From the NCBI GenBank assembly GCA_903907935.1, contig CAIVQA010000089.1:1-64000 (forward strand): a stretch of 64,000 nucleotides of DNA, written 5' to 3'. Under the pieces are notes generated by a model that was given only the letters and a program-made list of their open reading frames with translations, was not told the DNA's origin and searched no databases. The DNA is from an uncultured Francisellaceae bacterium. GTDB lineage: Bacteria > Pseudomonadota > Gammaproteobacteria > UBA6186 > Azoamicaceae. A program made the position numbers and the translations under genes. Shown here in pieces: positions 44,807 to 52,326 of the stretch; the first letter of the stretch is position 1; each line of letters opens with the position of its first letter.

Positions 44807-46330
44807 CTATATAAAATTTGGTTTAAAAGGAACTAATGATGAACATTTATTTTGACACCAATGTTTGCCGTTGCCAGAATATTTTTTAATCCAATCTATA
44901 GAATCAAAATCTTTGATCATGGGTTTTTTATTCGATTCGCACCATGATTTTACTATAAAATGTTGTCTATATGGATCTAATTGATATTGTTGAGCAATAT
45001 TTGTATTACCGTTTTCCATCATGTAGTAAGCCTGCAAAATAGCAGAAGCAAGTAATCCTCTAGTTAATTGAATATCTTCTAGGGGAATTGAATGGTTAGA
45101 AATTCCCTTATTAACTGGTAAAAAATTAAGCGGCATCCCACCACCTAAAATAATAACTTTGGGATTTGTTTTAGGATATAAAATATTATCAAGAGGATTA
45201 ATTGGCCCATTTCTATTGTTACTTTGAATATGTACTAAAAGTGAATTGAACTCAATATCCTTAGAAGAAACGCTAATAAAGATTTTAGGTATATTTTTTC
45301 TGTCAGTAGAGTTTATGGCTTTGAGGCATTCTGCAAAATTTGCGTGCATACAATCATGACCAGAACAACCAATTATTATATCGGATCTTTCGACAAGTTC
45401 TACTATACTTCTAGCCACCATGCCAAAATTAATATTTCTACCTATTTTAAAATCATCGCGATCGAAAACAACTAAATTATCATATCCAAGATTTTGTAAA
45501 TAGCTTAATACTGCTTTCCCTATATTTCCTAAACCAATTATACCTACATTTAGTTTGGATAAAATATTTGGATTGGATAATTTTGGTATGTTTAATGATG
45601 TTAAATAGTTTTTAAAAAGCTCATCTATTTGTAGTTGTAATGCTTTAGCTACCATTGTAGTTTCTAATTTTTTAGCAGCAGCTGTGGCTACCTCAATAAT
45701 AGGGTGTGGAAATACTGAAGAAGACCTAATGCCAGAAATTGTTTGCTCTATGCCTATTATAGAAACAGGATGCCCATCTATTGTTAAATTTGCAATGTCA
45801 GCAGGTATTTTTTTAAATAAATGTCCACCATCATCTAAAACAAAAATACCAGATATAGGCGAACCATCGCTTATTTTTTCATGGATATATCTAGCAAATC
45901 TATCCCATGTCTTTGTAATGTCAGTATCATAACTATCGATAAAACCACCTAAAGTAACTTGAGGAGTATTTGTTTGATGTCTTATTCCTAACTCATTTCT
46001 TAATCTTTTTATTACATCTGCGCTAGAGGAATATGTTTTTCCGACCATAAAAATATTGTTTGGCGGTAAGGAAAGTTCATTAATCATCCATTCAAATAAA
46101 GAACCAGTGGTTTCTAATGCATGTTGTCCGGCAATTAAAAAGTACTTATTTAAATTTGGTTTATCACCATTAATTTCTTCGGTTAACTTATCTAATACGG
46201 GTAGTCTAGGAAAAATTGGCGGTTTAGAAAAATTAAAATAATAAGACGATAAATTAGTTGCCGTACTAAAAAACAATGATTTTAAGTTGTTGTTTTTAGG
46301 TATTTGTCGAATCATCTTATTTATCATCAT
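44807..46330 (-). CDS. Adenosylhomocysteinase-like NAD-binding protein
   Basis: This 507-aa protein has a Rossmann motif GLGNIGKAVL (near 273-282) followed by an acidic residue at the end of strand two (VVFDRDD). Upstream segments recall the SAH hydrolase catalytic fold (VLDDGGHLF and GIEQTISGI near 190-217). It lacks the usual AHCY C-terminal tail (the KPDHYRY type). I read it as a divergent SAHH-fold dehydrogenase of unknown substrate. The N-terminal 45 residues are extra and hydrophilic. A 150-bp gap separates it from the sensor kinase; it is not clearly in an operon. Confidence 0.6.
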   Translation of the reverse strand: MMINKMIRQIPKNNNLKSLFFSTATNLSSYYFNFSKPPIFPRLPVLDKLTEEINGDKPNLNKYFLIAGQHALETTGSLFEWMINELSLPPNNIFMVGKTYSSSADVIKRLRNELGIRHQTNTPQVTLGGFIDSYDTDITKTWDRFARYIHEKISDGSPISGIFVLDDGGHLFKKIPADIANLTIDGHPVSIIGIEQTISGIRSSSVFPHPIIEVATAAAKKLETTMVAKALQLQIDELFKNYLTSLNIPKLSNPNILSKLNVGIIGLGNIGKAVLSYLQNLGYDNLVVFDRDDFKIGRNINFGMVARSIVELVERSDIIIGCSGHDCMHANFAECLKAINSTDRKNIPKIFISVSSKDIEFNSLLVHIQSNNRNGPINPLDNILYPKTNPKVIILGGGMPLNFLPVNKGISNHSIPLEDIQLTRGLLASAILQAYYMMENGNTNIAQQYQLDPYRQHFIVKSWCESNKKPMIKDFDSIDWIKKYSGNGKHWCQNKCSSLVPFKPNFI

Positions 46331-46527
46331 AATTAACAGTAAAATGGTTATAGTTAAACTTTAATTTATCCTCGCACTCAAAACATTTTTTTATAATGAA
46401 ATTATTATTTTGTAGTAATTCAAGTTAACGTGTATATGCTAATCTCGAGGATATTATATTAATATTAAAATAAATACAATACATTGTAATTTGCGTAGCT
46501 ATACTAGGTTAGAGACTAAACAATAAT

Positions 46528-47193
46528 TTAATCAATCCAAATTAAACTAAGCATTCTATTAGAATTAGAAGGTTCACGTCTATAAGAATAAAATAATTCT
46601 GGCTGAGAGTAAGTGCACAAATTTTCTGAGAAAATCTGATTATTGTTTATCTCAAATTTAGATAAAGCTATTTTGGCTATTTGATAAATATTAGCTAAAT
46701 ATTTATTTTGTTTATCATTAATTTTTTTAAATGCAATATTGTATGAATAATCAAATTTTTGTAGTACATCTTCGCCGACTTCAAAAACAAGAGGCCCAAT
46801 AGCTGGGCCTAACCAAAACAGTAGATCTTGATACTTTAAATTTAAATCTTTAGTTTGAATGAAAAAATTTTCTATAATACCTTTAGATAAACCACGCCAT
46901 CCAGCATGAATTGCAGCAACAAAATTACCTTGTTTATTCGTAATTAAAATAGGTAAACAATCCGCAGTTTTAACAACACAAATAATATTTTTTTGTTGAG
47001 TAAAACTACCGTCAGCTTTAACTGTAGTAGAGGTATTATTAGCAGATAAAATATTAACGCCATGTTCTTGTTCTAACCAAAACGGAATGTTACTGGTGTT
47101 TATTAAATTAAGATCTTCAAATCCACAATTTTTTAATGTAGTAAAAGCGTGAATGTTGTTTGGTTGGGGCCAACTTGGGTGAAGGGCTTTCAT
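46528..47193 (-). CDS. pgeF: Laccase-domain protein PgeF (YfiH family)
   Basis: This 221-aa protein has the family metal/active-site residues in QEHGVNIL, KTADCLPIL and AIHAGWRGL. PgeF removes misincorporated L-Ser from peptidoglycan precursors; relatives act on purine nucleosides. The start overlaps the rluD stop by four bases, the conserved gammaproteobacterial rluD-pgeF arrangement opposite bamD. Confidence 0.93.
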   Translation of the reverse strand: MKALHPSWPQPNNIHAFTTLKNCGFEDLNLINTSNIPFWLEQEHGVNILSANNTSTTVKADGSFTQQKNIICVVKTADCLPILITNKQGNFVAAIHAGWRGLSKGIIENFFIQTKDLNLKYQDLLFWLGPAIGPLVFEVGEDVLQKFDYSYNIAFKKINDKQNKYLANIYQIAKIALSKFEINNNQIFSENLCTYSQPELFYSYRREPSNSNRMLSLIWID

Positions 47194-48092
47194 AACTCAG
47201 CTAATAAATTTTGTAAATCTATCGGTAAATCAGCAATAAAATCTAAATTTTTACCATTTTTTGGATGTTTAAAGTGTAGTTCTTTAGCGTGTAGGGCTTG
47301 TCTAGGAAAATTGCTAGAATATTTGGAATATAAAGGGTCTCCAACTATTGGATAGCCGATATGTTTCATATGTACTCTAATTTGATGAGTTCTACCTGTT
47401 TCGATTTGGATTTTTATATGGGTATATTTTTTAAATTTTTTTAAAATACGATAATGGGTGATGGCTGATTTACCATTAGCTGTAACATTCAACTTTAATC
47501 TATTATGTTGGTCTCTTCCAATAGGGGCACAAATGGTACCGCCAGCTATTAATTCACCAACTACTATAGCTTCATAGATTTTAATTATTTCATGGTTTTT
47601 CATTTGAGAGATTAAGTTATTGTAGGCTAATAAATTTTTTGCAACAATAACCAAACCAGTAGTATCTTGATCTAAGCGATGGATGATTCCTGCTCTTGGT
47701 AAGAACTTTAGATCTTCATGATAATTTAATAATGCATTTAATATTGTCCCTTGCCAATTACCGGCAGCTGGATGCATTACTATATTACTAGGCTTATTTA
47801 ATATTAAAATATCTTGATCTTCGTAGGTTATATTTAATGGTAGGTTTTCAGCTTGCCAATTTTGATTTTTTATAGTTAGTTGAGTTGAAATATCTACTAT
47901 TTCTCCACCTTGAACTTTCATTTTTGGTAGCAATATTTTATTATTAACCTGACAATGTCCATTTAAGATCCATTGTTTTAAATTTTCTCTAGAATAGGTA
48001 GGAAATAATTTAGCTAGCACTACATCTAAACGTTTACCTTTAGCATCTAATGGTATTGTTCCGGATAATTTGATATTTTGTGTAGTCGACAT
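47190..48092 (-). CDS. rluD: Ribosomal large-subunit pseudouridine synthase RluD
   Basis: This 300-aa enzyme has an S4 RNA-binding domain (about 16-75) and the catalytic motif HRLDQDTTGLV (Asp near 140). RluD makes pseudouridines in helix 69 of 23S rRNA. It is divergent from bamD across a 46-bp gap and translationally coupled to pgeF, the standard core arrangement. Confidence 0.96.
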   Translation of the reverse strand: MSTTQNIKLSGTIPLDAKGKRLDVVLAKLFPTYSRENLKQWILNGHCQVNNKILLPKMKVQGGEIVDISTQLTIKNQNWQAENLPLNITYEDQDILILNKPSNIVMHPAAGNWQGTILNALLNYHEDLKFLPRAGIIHRLDQDTTGLVIVAKNLLAYNNLISQMKNHEIIKIYEAIVVGELIAGGTICAPIGRDQHNRLKLNVTANGKSAITHYRILKKFKKYTHIKIQIETGRTHQIRVHMKHIGYPIVGDPLYSKYSSNFPRQALHAKELHFKHPKNGKNLDFIADLPIDLQNLLAEL

Positions 48093-48138
48093 GTAGTATA
48101 GTGTATAAGTTAATGTTACTTTGGTTTAAATTATAAAG

Positions 48139-48921
48139 ATGATTATTATGTACGGTAATTTCAAAAAAAGATATAGCAAGCTAATTAATATAGTATTAAT
48201 AATTATTAATGCAGGGCTTTTAGTTAGCTGCTCTTCAAATAAAATAGATGCATATGCTGGGCTATCGGCTAAGCAAATTTATACCCAAGGTAGGGCAAAT
48301 GCAGAAAAAGGTAAATTTTCTGCAGCAGTAAAAGATTTTGAAGCATTAGAATCTAATTACCCATATGGAGATTATTCAGATAAAGCTAAATTAGCATTAA
48401 TTCATGCTTATTATGAGAAAAAAGAATATATTCAAGCTAAAACTCTAGCAGATCGATTTGTACGTATGTATCCAAACCATAAGTTTGTAGATTATGCGCA
48501 TTTTATGCAAGGGTTATCAGGGTACGATCAATATTATACTACTATGTATCGTATGTTTAACATAGATCGTAGTAGAAGAGAGCCTACTTTTGCCATACAA
48601 GCATTTGATGATTTTAAAGTTTTATTAGAGAAATTTCCAACATCCAAGTACTCACCGGATGCTAGACAGCGGATGATCCATTTGCGTAATCAAATTGCAT
48701 TACATCATTTATATATAGCAGAGTATTATTTAGCTAAAGAAGCTTATATAGCAGCTGTTAACCGAGCCAATTTAATTAAAAATGATTTTGATGAATCAAT
48801 AGTACTAGAGGACGCATTAAAAATAATGGTTAAATCCTATAGGTCATTAAACATGCCAGAATTAGAAAAAACCAGCATTGATTTGCTAAATGTAAATTTT
48901 AGTTCTATTAGTTCTGAATAG
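48139..48921 (+). CDS. bamD: Outer-membrane assembly lipoprotein BamD
   Basis: This 260-aa lipoprotein has a signal ending LLVSC and TPR-like repeats (KQIYTQGRANAEKGKFSAAV, FEALESNYPYGDYSDKAKL). These are the conserved start of BamD/ComL. It is the essential partner of BamA in outer-membrane protein insertion. Start could be ATG 48139 or 48148. Its stop shares one base with the GTG of the following transporter. Confidence 0.95.
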   Translation: MIIMYGNFKKRYSKLINIVLIIINAGLLVSCSSNKIDAYAGLSAKQIYTQGRANAEKGKFSAAVKDFEALESNYPYGDYSDKAKLALIHAYYEKKEYIQAKTLADRFVRMYPNHKFVDYAHFMQGLSGYDQYYTTMYRMFNIDRSRREPTFAIQAFDDFKVLLEKFPTSKYSPDARQRMIHLRNQIALHHLYIAEYYLAKEAYIAAVNRANLIKNDFDESIVLEDALKIMVKSYRSLNMPELEKTSIDLLNVNFSSISSE

Positions 48922-50126
48922 TGCAGAAAAAAGATAATATTTTAGCAATATCTGTAGTTAGTTTTTGTTGGTCTTCAGCAACATTGCTGGCGTCATCGGT
49001 TTTACCATTTTTTTTGACAGAAACTTTACATATTAGTTATTCAAAAATTGGATATATTGAAGGTATAGCAATTTTTTTAGCATTTTTAGCTAAAATTTTT
49101 TTTGGAATTTTTAGTGATTGGTTAAAAAAGCGACAAATTTTAATTTTATTGGGTAGTGTAATTAGCGTAATCACTAAACCAATGTTAGCACTTTCTACAT
49201 CATATCAGATGGTATGTATCTCTAGATCTATTGATCGTTTTGCTAAGGGGATCAGATCTGCACCAACAGATGCTTTAATTGCAGATTTAAATTCTAATAA
49301 CCTTAGTTATGCATTTGGAGTTAGACAAGCTTTATATACTTTAGGGACAGTTTTTGGTGCAGGATTAGCTATGCTAATTATGTTTTTAATTGGACTTAAA
49401 TATGAAGTTATTTTTTATATAGCGTCTATCCCAGCAATTATTGCAGTTATAGTATTATTTTTATTTGTTAAAGATCCATCAGACAATTCTGTAACTAAAC
49501 CTAAACAGAATTTTGGGCATATTTATGATTTAAAGAAGTTTTCTGGGTATTATTGGGGAATTTTATTAATAACCTTTTTCTTAATGATTGCAAGGTTCAG
49601 TGAATCATTTTTATCTTTAAAAGTTAAACAATTTGGTTGGTCGATTCGATTATCACCATTAATTTTTATTATTTTAGATCTAAGTCATGCTTATTTTGCT
49701 TTTGTAAGTAGAAAATTTTTTACGCAAATTGCAGTAGAAAGATTATTAATTATTGGGTTAATAATCTTAATGTTGGCTAACGGAATGTGGTTATTAGCAG
49801 ATAGCAATATAACATTAATTATTAGTTTAATATTAACTGGTATGCAGTTAGGGTTTACTCAAGGAGTATTACGTACTTTAATTGCGGCAAATGTTTCTGA
49901 ATTATATGGTACAGCATTTGCTTTATTTTATTTAGTTAGTGGTTGTGGAGTTTTAATTGGTAATTCGCTTGCTGGATTTTTAGCGGAAACATTTGAACTG
50001 TCTACTATCTTTATTGGTAGTTTAATGGCTGGTGGTGTAGCTTTGTTTTTATCATTAGGTTTAAGATTATATAGAATTGGAATTGTTCAAAGTAATGCTG
50101 CAAAATGTTTGCCTGAGGTTGATTAA
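48921..50126 (+). CDS. MFS transporter
   Basis: This 401-aa protein has 11-12 hydrophobic helices and an MFS loop signature (IFSDWLKKRQ). The motif SIDRFAKGIRSAPTDALIAD is characteristic of a subgroup common in Legionella-like bacteria. The start is GTG 48921, overlapping the bamD stop by one base. Substrate unknown. A palindromic repeat begins at the base after its TAA. Confidence 0.88.
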   Translation: MQKKDNILAISVVSFCWSSATLLASSVLPFFLTETLHISYSKIGYIEGIAIFLAFLAKIFFGIFSDWLKKRQILILLGSVISVITKPMLALSTSYQMVCISRSIDRFAKGIRSAPTDALIADLNSNNLSYAFGVRQALYTLGTVFGAGLAMLIMFLIGLKYEVIFYIASIPAIIAVIVLFLFVKDPSDNSVTKPKQNFGHIYDLKKFSGYYWGILLITFFLMIARFSESFLSLKVKQFGWSIRLSPLIFIILDLSHAYFAFVSRKFFTQIAVERLLIIGLIILMLANGMWLLADSNITLIISLILTGMQLGFTQGVLRTLIAANVSELYGTAFALFYLVSGCGVLIGNSLAGFLAETFELSTIFIGSLMAGGVALFLSLGLRLYRIGIVQSNAAKCLPEVD

Positions 50127-50348
50127 TATACATCTCAGCTAATGAGTTTTTGGTACTCTAAAAAACAAGGAGTGTTGTTTGAGCCTCCCAGGACTCTAGT
50201 TGTTCCTTACTTTGCGAAAGGCGAGTTTCACGAAAAAATGTCAGGATAGACATTTTTGACGTGTGTAATACGCTCGAAGGGCGAGCGCCAGGATGGCCGC
50301 CGAGTCACTTGTTTTTTAGAGTACCAAAAACTCATTAGCCGAAAGTAT
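50127..50348. repeat. Palindromic repeat copy 10 (full-length type A)
   Basis: Left arm TATACATCTCAGCTAATGAG and TTTTTGGTACTCTAAAAAAC; right arm GTTTTTTAGAGTACCAAAAA and CTCATTAGCCGAAAGTAT. The inner 28 bp match perfectly. The interior is the same orientation as copy 2. It fills the space between convergent genes (MFS and tusE). Confidence 0.94.
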
Positions 50349-50353
50349 GCGAA

Positions 50354-50590
50354 TTACAAGCATCGAGGTGATTTTGGCAGCCTAGCAATCTCACAGGCCT
50401 CGCTAATCCCACCAGGAAATAATTCATGAAAGAGGATACTATCTAGATGTAATGTTGGGGCTTGTTCTTTAGCATAATTTATTAAGGCTCTAGTTGATGG
50501 ATTTATATTGTATTCTTGATGGAATTTTTTTAATAAGTTTATTACTTCGTGGTGTTTAGGGGTTAAATTAGTAGGTAATATTTTTTTCAT
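50354..50590 (-). CDS. tusE: Sulfur-transfer protein TusE/DsrC, N-terminally short
   Basis: This 78-aa protein matches the C-terminal two thirds of TusE: HHEVINLLKKFHQEYNINPS, then LFHELFPGGISEACEIARLP, with the conserved penultimate Cys (PRCL). The usual 25-30 N-terminal residues are missing. TusE accepts sulfur from TusBCD and hands it to MnmA for 2-thiouridine at the tRNA wobble base. The start overlaps tusB by 23 bp. It is last in the minus-strand yccA-tusDCBE cluster. Confidence 0.9.
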   Translation of the reverse strand: MKKILPTNLTPKHHEVINLLKKFHQEYNINPSTRALINYAKEQAPTLHLDSILFHELFPGGISEACEIARLPKSPRCL

Positions 50591-50852
50591 GTTCTATAAC
50601 TAAATTTACAAATTGTTCATAATTAATTAAGGTAATATTTTTAGGGTAAGAATTAATTAAACCTCTAGCTATTACATCTTGTTCTAGTGCATAAATATTT
50701 TTATATTGAGATAGTTCTTTAATATATATACCAAAGTATACGCCATCTTGAATAAGTAGTAGAGAATTCGATGAATGTATGGTTGTAGCTTTAAATATTT
50801 TGCTAAATAATTCTTGATGTTCTGTTCCGTGGCTGAAGATATTTAATAACAT
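50568..50852 (-). CDS. tusB: Sulfurtransferase complex subunit TusB
   Basis: This 94-aa protein starts MLLNIFSHG and contains SLLLIQDGVYFGIY and IYALEQDVIARGL, the TusB/DsrH pattern. It is part of the TusBCD hexamer relaying sulfur from TusA. It overlaps tusC by 10 bp. Confidence 0.92.
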   Translation of the reverse strand: MLLNIFSHGTEHQELFSKIFKATTIHSSNSLLLIQDGVYFGIYIKELSQYKNIYALEQDVIARGLINSYPKNITLINYEQFVNLVIEHEKNITY

Positions 50853-51208
50853 AAAATTACATCGTGACTATTATATAATTCTACTAAATTAACTAAAGAA
50901 AATTTGATAATATTAATATTAGATCTAGTTTTTAAATCAGAAATTAATAGTTTTTCTAACATAATATCTTCAACATAAATATTTTTAAGAGCAAATAATT
51001 CTAAGGCTTGTAAGGTTTTTGCAAATAAATTACGATTAATTAGTTCATATTGTTGATTATCTAATAATTGAAATACTGCATTTTGTAAAAATAACACGGA
51101 AACTTCCAAGTCTAAGCTTGCAGAGCTTAAAATAAGTTCTAAACTCTCTTCGGCATAAAAATCATCTACAGGACTATGAGTATTAATTATTAAATATTTT
51201 TGATGCAT
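50843..51208 (-). CDS. tusC: Sulfurtransferase complex subunit TusC
   Basis: This 121-aa DsrE-fold protein has VSVLFLQNAVFQLLDNQQ, the family core, and ends YNSHDVILCY, like the NYDVILRF end of TusC. It is a non-catalytic subunit of TusBCD. Adjacent genes are tusD and tusB in the usual order. Confidence 0.92.
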   Translation of the reverse strand: MHQKYLIINTHSPVDDFYAEESLELILSSASLDLEVSVLFLQNAVFQLLDNQQYELINRNLFAKTLQALELFALKNIYVEDIMLEKLLISDLKTRSNINIIKFSLVNLVELYNSHDVILCY

Positions 51209-51217
51209 TTGATTTAT

Positions 51218-51547
51218 TTAAAAATGTATTATTCGATCAGCCGTTTCGCAATTATCAATAAATTCCACAATACTACTTGGTTTAAATGGAGCATTAATAT
51301 TATTAATACCACGTTTTTTACAAGATGAAGAACATACTAAACCTAATAAGTTATTGTTTTCTAATAAGGTAGACCATTTGTGGTTAATTTCGGTATTTAA
51401 TAAAATGTAAGTACCATATTGATAAAAAAAGACCAGTTTTATGTTAATCTGGTCTTTTTTTAAAGTAGAGTTAGTAAAATTGTATGCGGTATTTAGACTT
51501 TCTAAGTTGCCGGACTTAATGGCTATTACAAATTTTAGGATTTTCAC
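51218..51547 (-). CDS. tusD: Sulfurtransferase complex subunit TusD
   Basis: This 109-aa DsrE-fold protein (about 128 in Escherichia coli) has NIKLVFFYQYGTYI and the active Cys region GLVCSSSCKKRG. It ends ETADRIIHF, like CDRVVQF. The Cys in VCSS corresponds to the persulfide-carrying Cys78. The shortening affects the loop before the Cys. It follows yccA closely (5 bp). Confidence 0.9.
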   Translation of the reverse strand: MKILKFVIAIKSGNLESLNTAYNFTNSTLKKDQINIKLVFFYQYGTYILLNTEINHKWSTLLENNNLLGLVCSSSCKKRGINNINAPFKPSSIVEFIDNCETADRIIHF

Positions 51548-51552
51548 GTTTT

Positions 51553-52233
51553 TTAATTACGTTTTCCAGATATTGCACTAAGAATTTGTAATAAACTAAT
51601 AAATAAATTATAAATTTGTACATATAGAGTGATAGTAGCAATTATATAATTTGTTTCTCCACCGTTTATAATTTGGCTTGTTTCAAAAAGAATCATACCA
51701 GAAGCTATTAATACAAACGCAGAAGAGATCATTAGATACAGCGTTGGTACATGCATAAACATTGCCATAAGGCTAGCAATAAATACAATTGTAACTCCAG
51801 CAAACAAAAATCCACCTAAATAACTAAAGTCTTTACGAGATACCATGGCGTAACATGATAAAGCAAAGAATATTGCCCCAGTTAAACCTAGGCTGGTGGC
51901 TAAAATTTCTGCACCGTTAACATAGCCACGAAGAACAGAGTTTATTATTGGCCCTAAGGTATAGCCAAAAAATCCGGTGAATAAAAATACTGCTAAAATT
52001 CCCCAAGCACTATTCCTTAATGAGTTAACCAAATACATTAATCCAATATTTAATAATAAAGATGGACCTAATCCCAAAAAAGGAGCGTTAGTCACTGATG
52101 ATAAAAATGCAGTGGCTGCAGAAAATAGCAAAGTCATAGATAGTAATATATAAGTGTTTTTTATTACTGAATTAGCAACTACAAAGCTAGTAGTGCTGCT
52201 TTTTTTGACTAAAGTATTAATATTTCTTTGCAT
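51553..52233 (-). CDS. yccA: BAX-inhibitor-1/YccA family membrane protein
   Basis: This polytopic protein (about 226 aa, seven hydrophobic helices) has the family core FTGFFGYTLGPIIN and ETSQIINGGETNYI. YccA interacts with the FtsH protease and modulates membrane-protein turnover. ATG 52233, nine bases after GGAGG, is preferred over a TTG two codons upstream. The neighbouring tus genes recall the yccA-tusE adjacency in enterobacteria. Confidence 0.94.
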   Translation of the reverse strand: MQRNINTLVKKSSTTSFVVANSVIKNTYILLSMTLLFSAATAFLSSVTNAPFLGLGPSLLLNIGLMYLVNSLRNSAWGILAVFLFTGFFGYTLGPIINSVLRGYVNGAEILATSLGLTGAIFFALSCYAMVSRKDFSYLGGFLFAGVTIVFIASLMAMFMHVPTLYLMISSAFVLIASGMILFETSQIINGGETNYIIATITLYVQIYNLFISLLQILSAISGKRN

Positions 52234-52326
52234 ATGCAAATTCCTCCAAGATCTTAAAGCTTATGTATTCTCTTTAGTATACAACAAATGATTTCATTTA
52301 TAAATTATTATAAGAGATAGAATTAT

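Noticed and set aside
2651-50348. CRISPR array
   Set aside because: The repeats are dispersed over nearly 50 kb, palindromic and of variable length, with no regular spacers and no cas genes.
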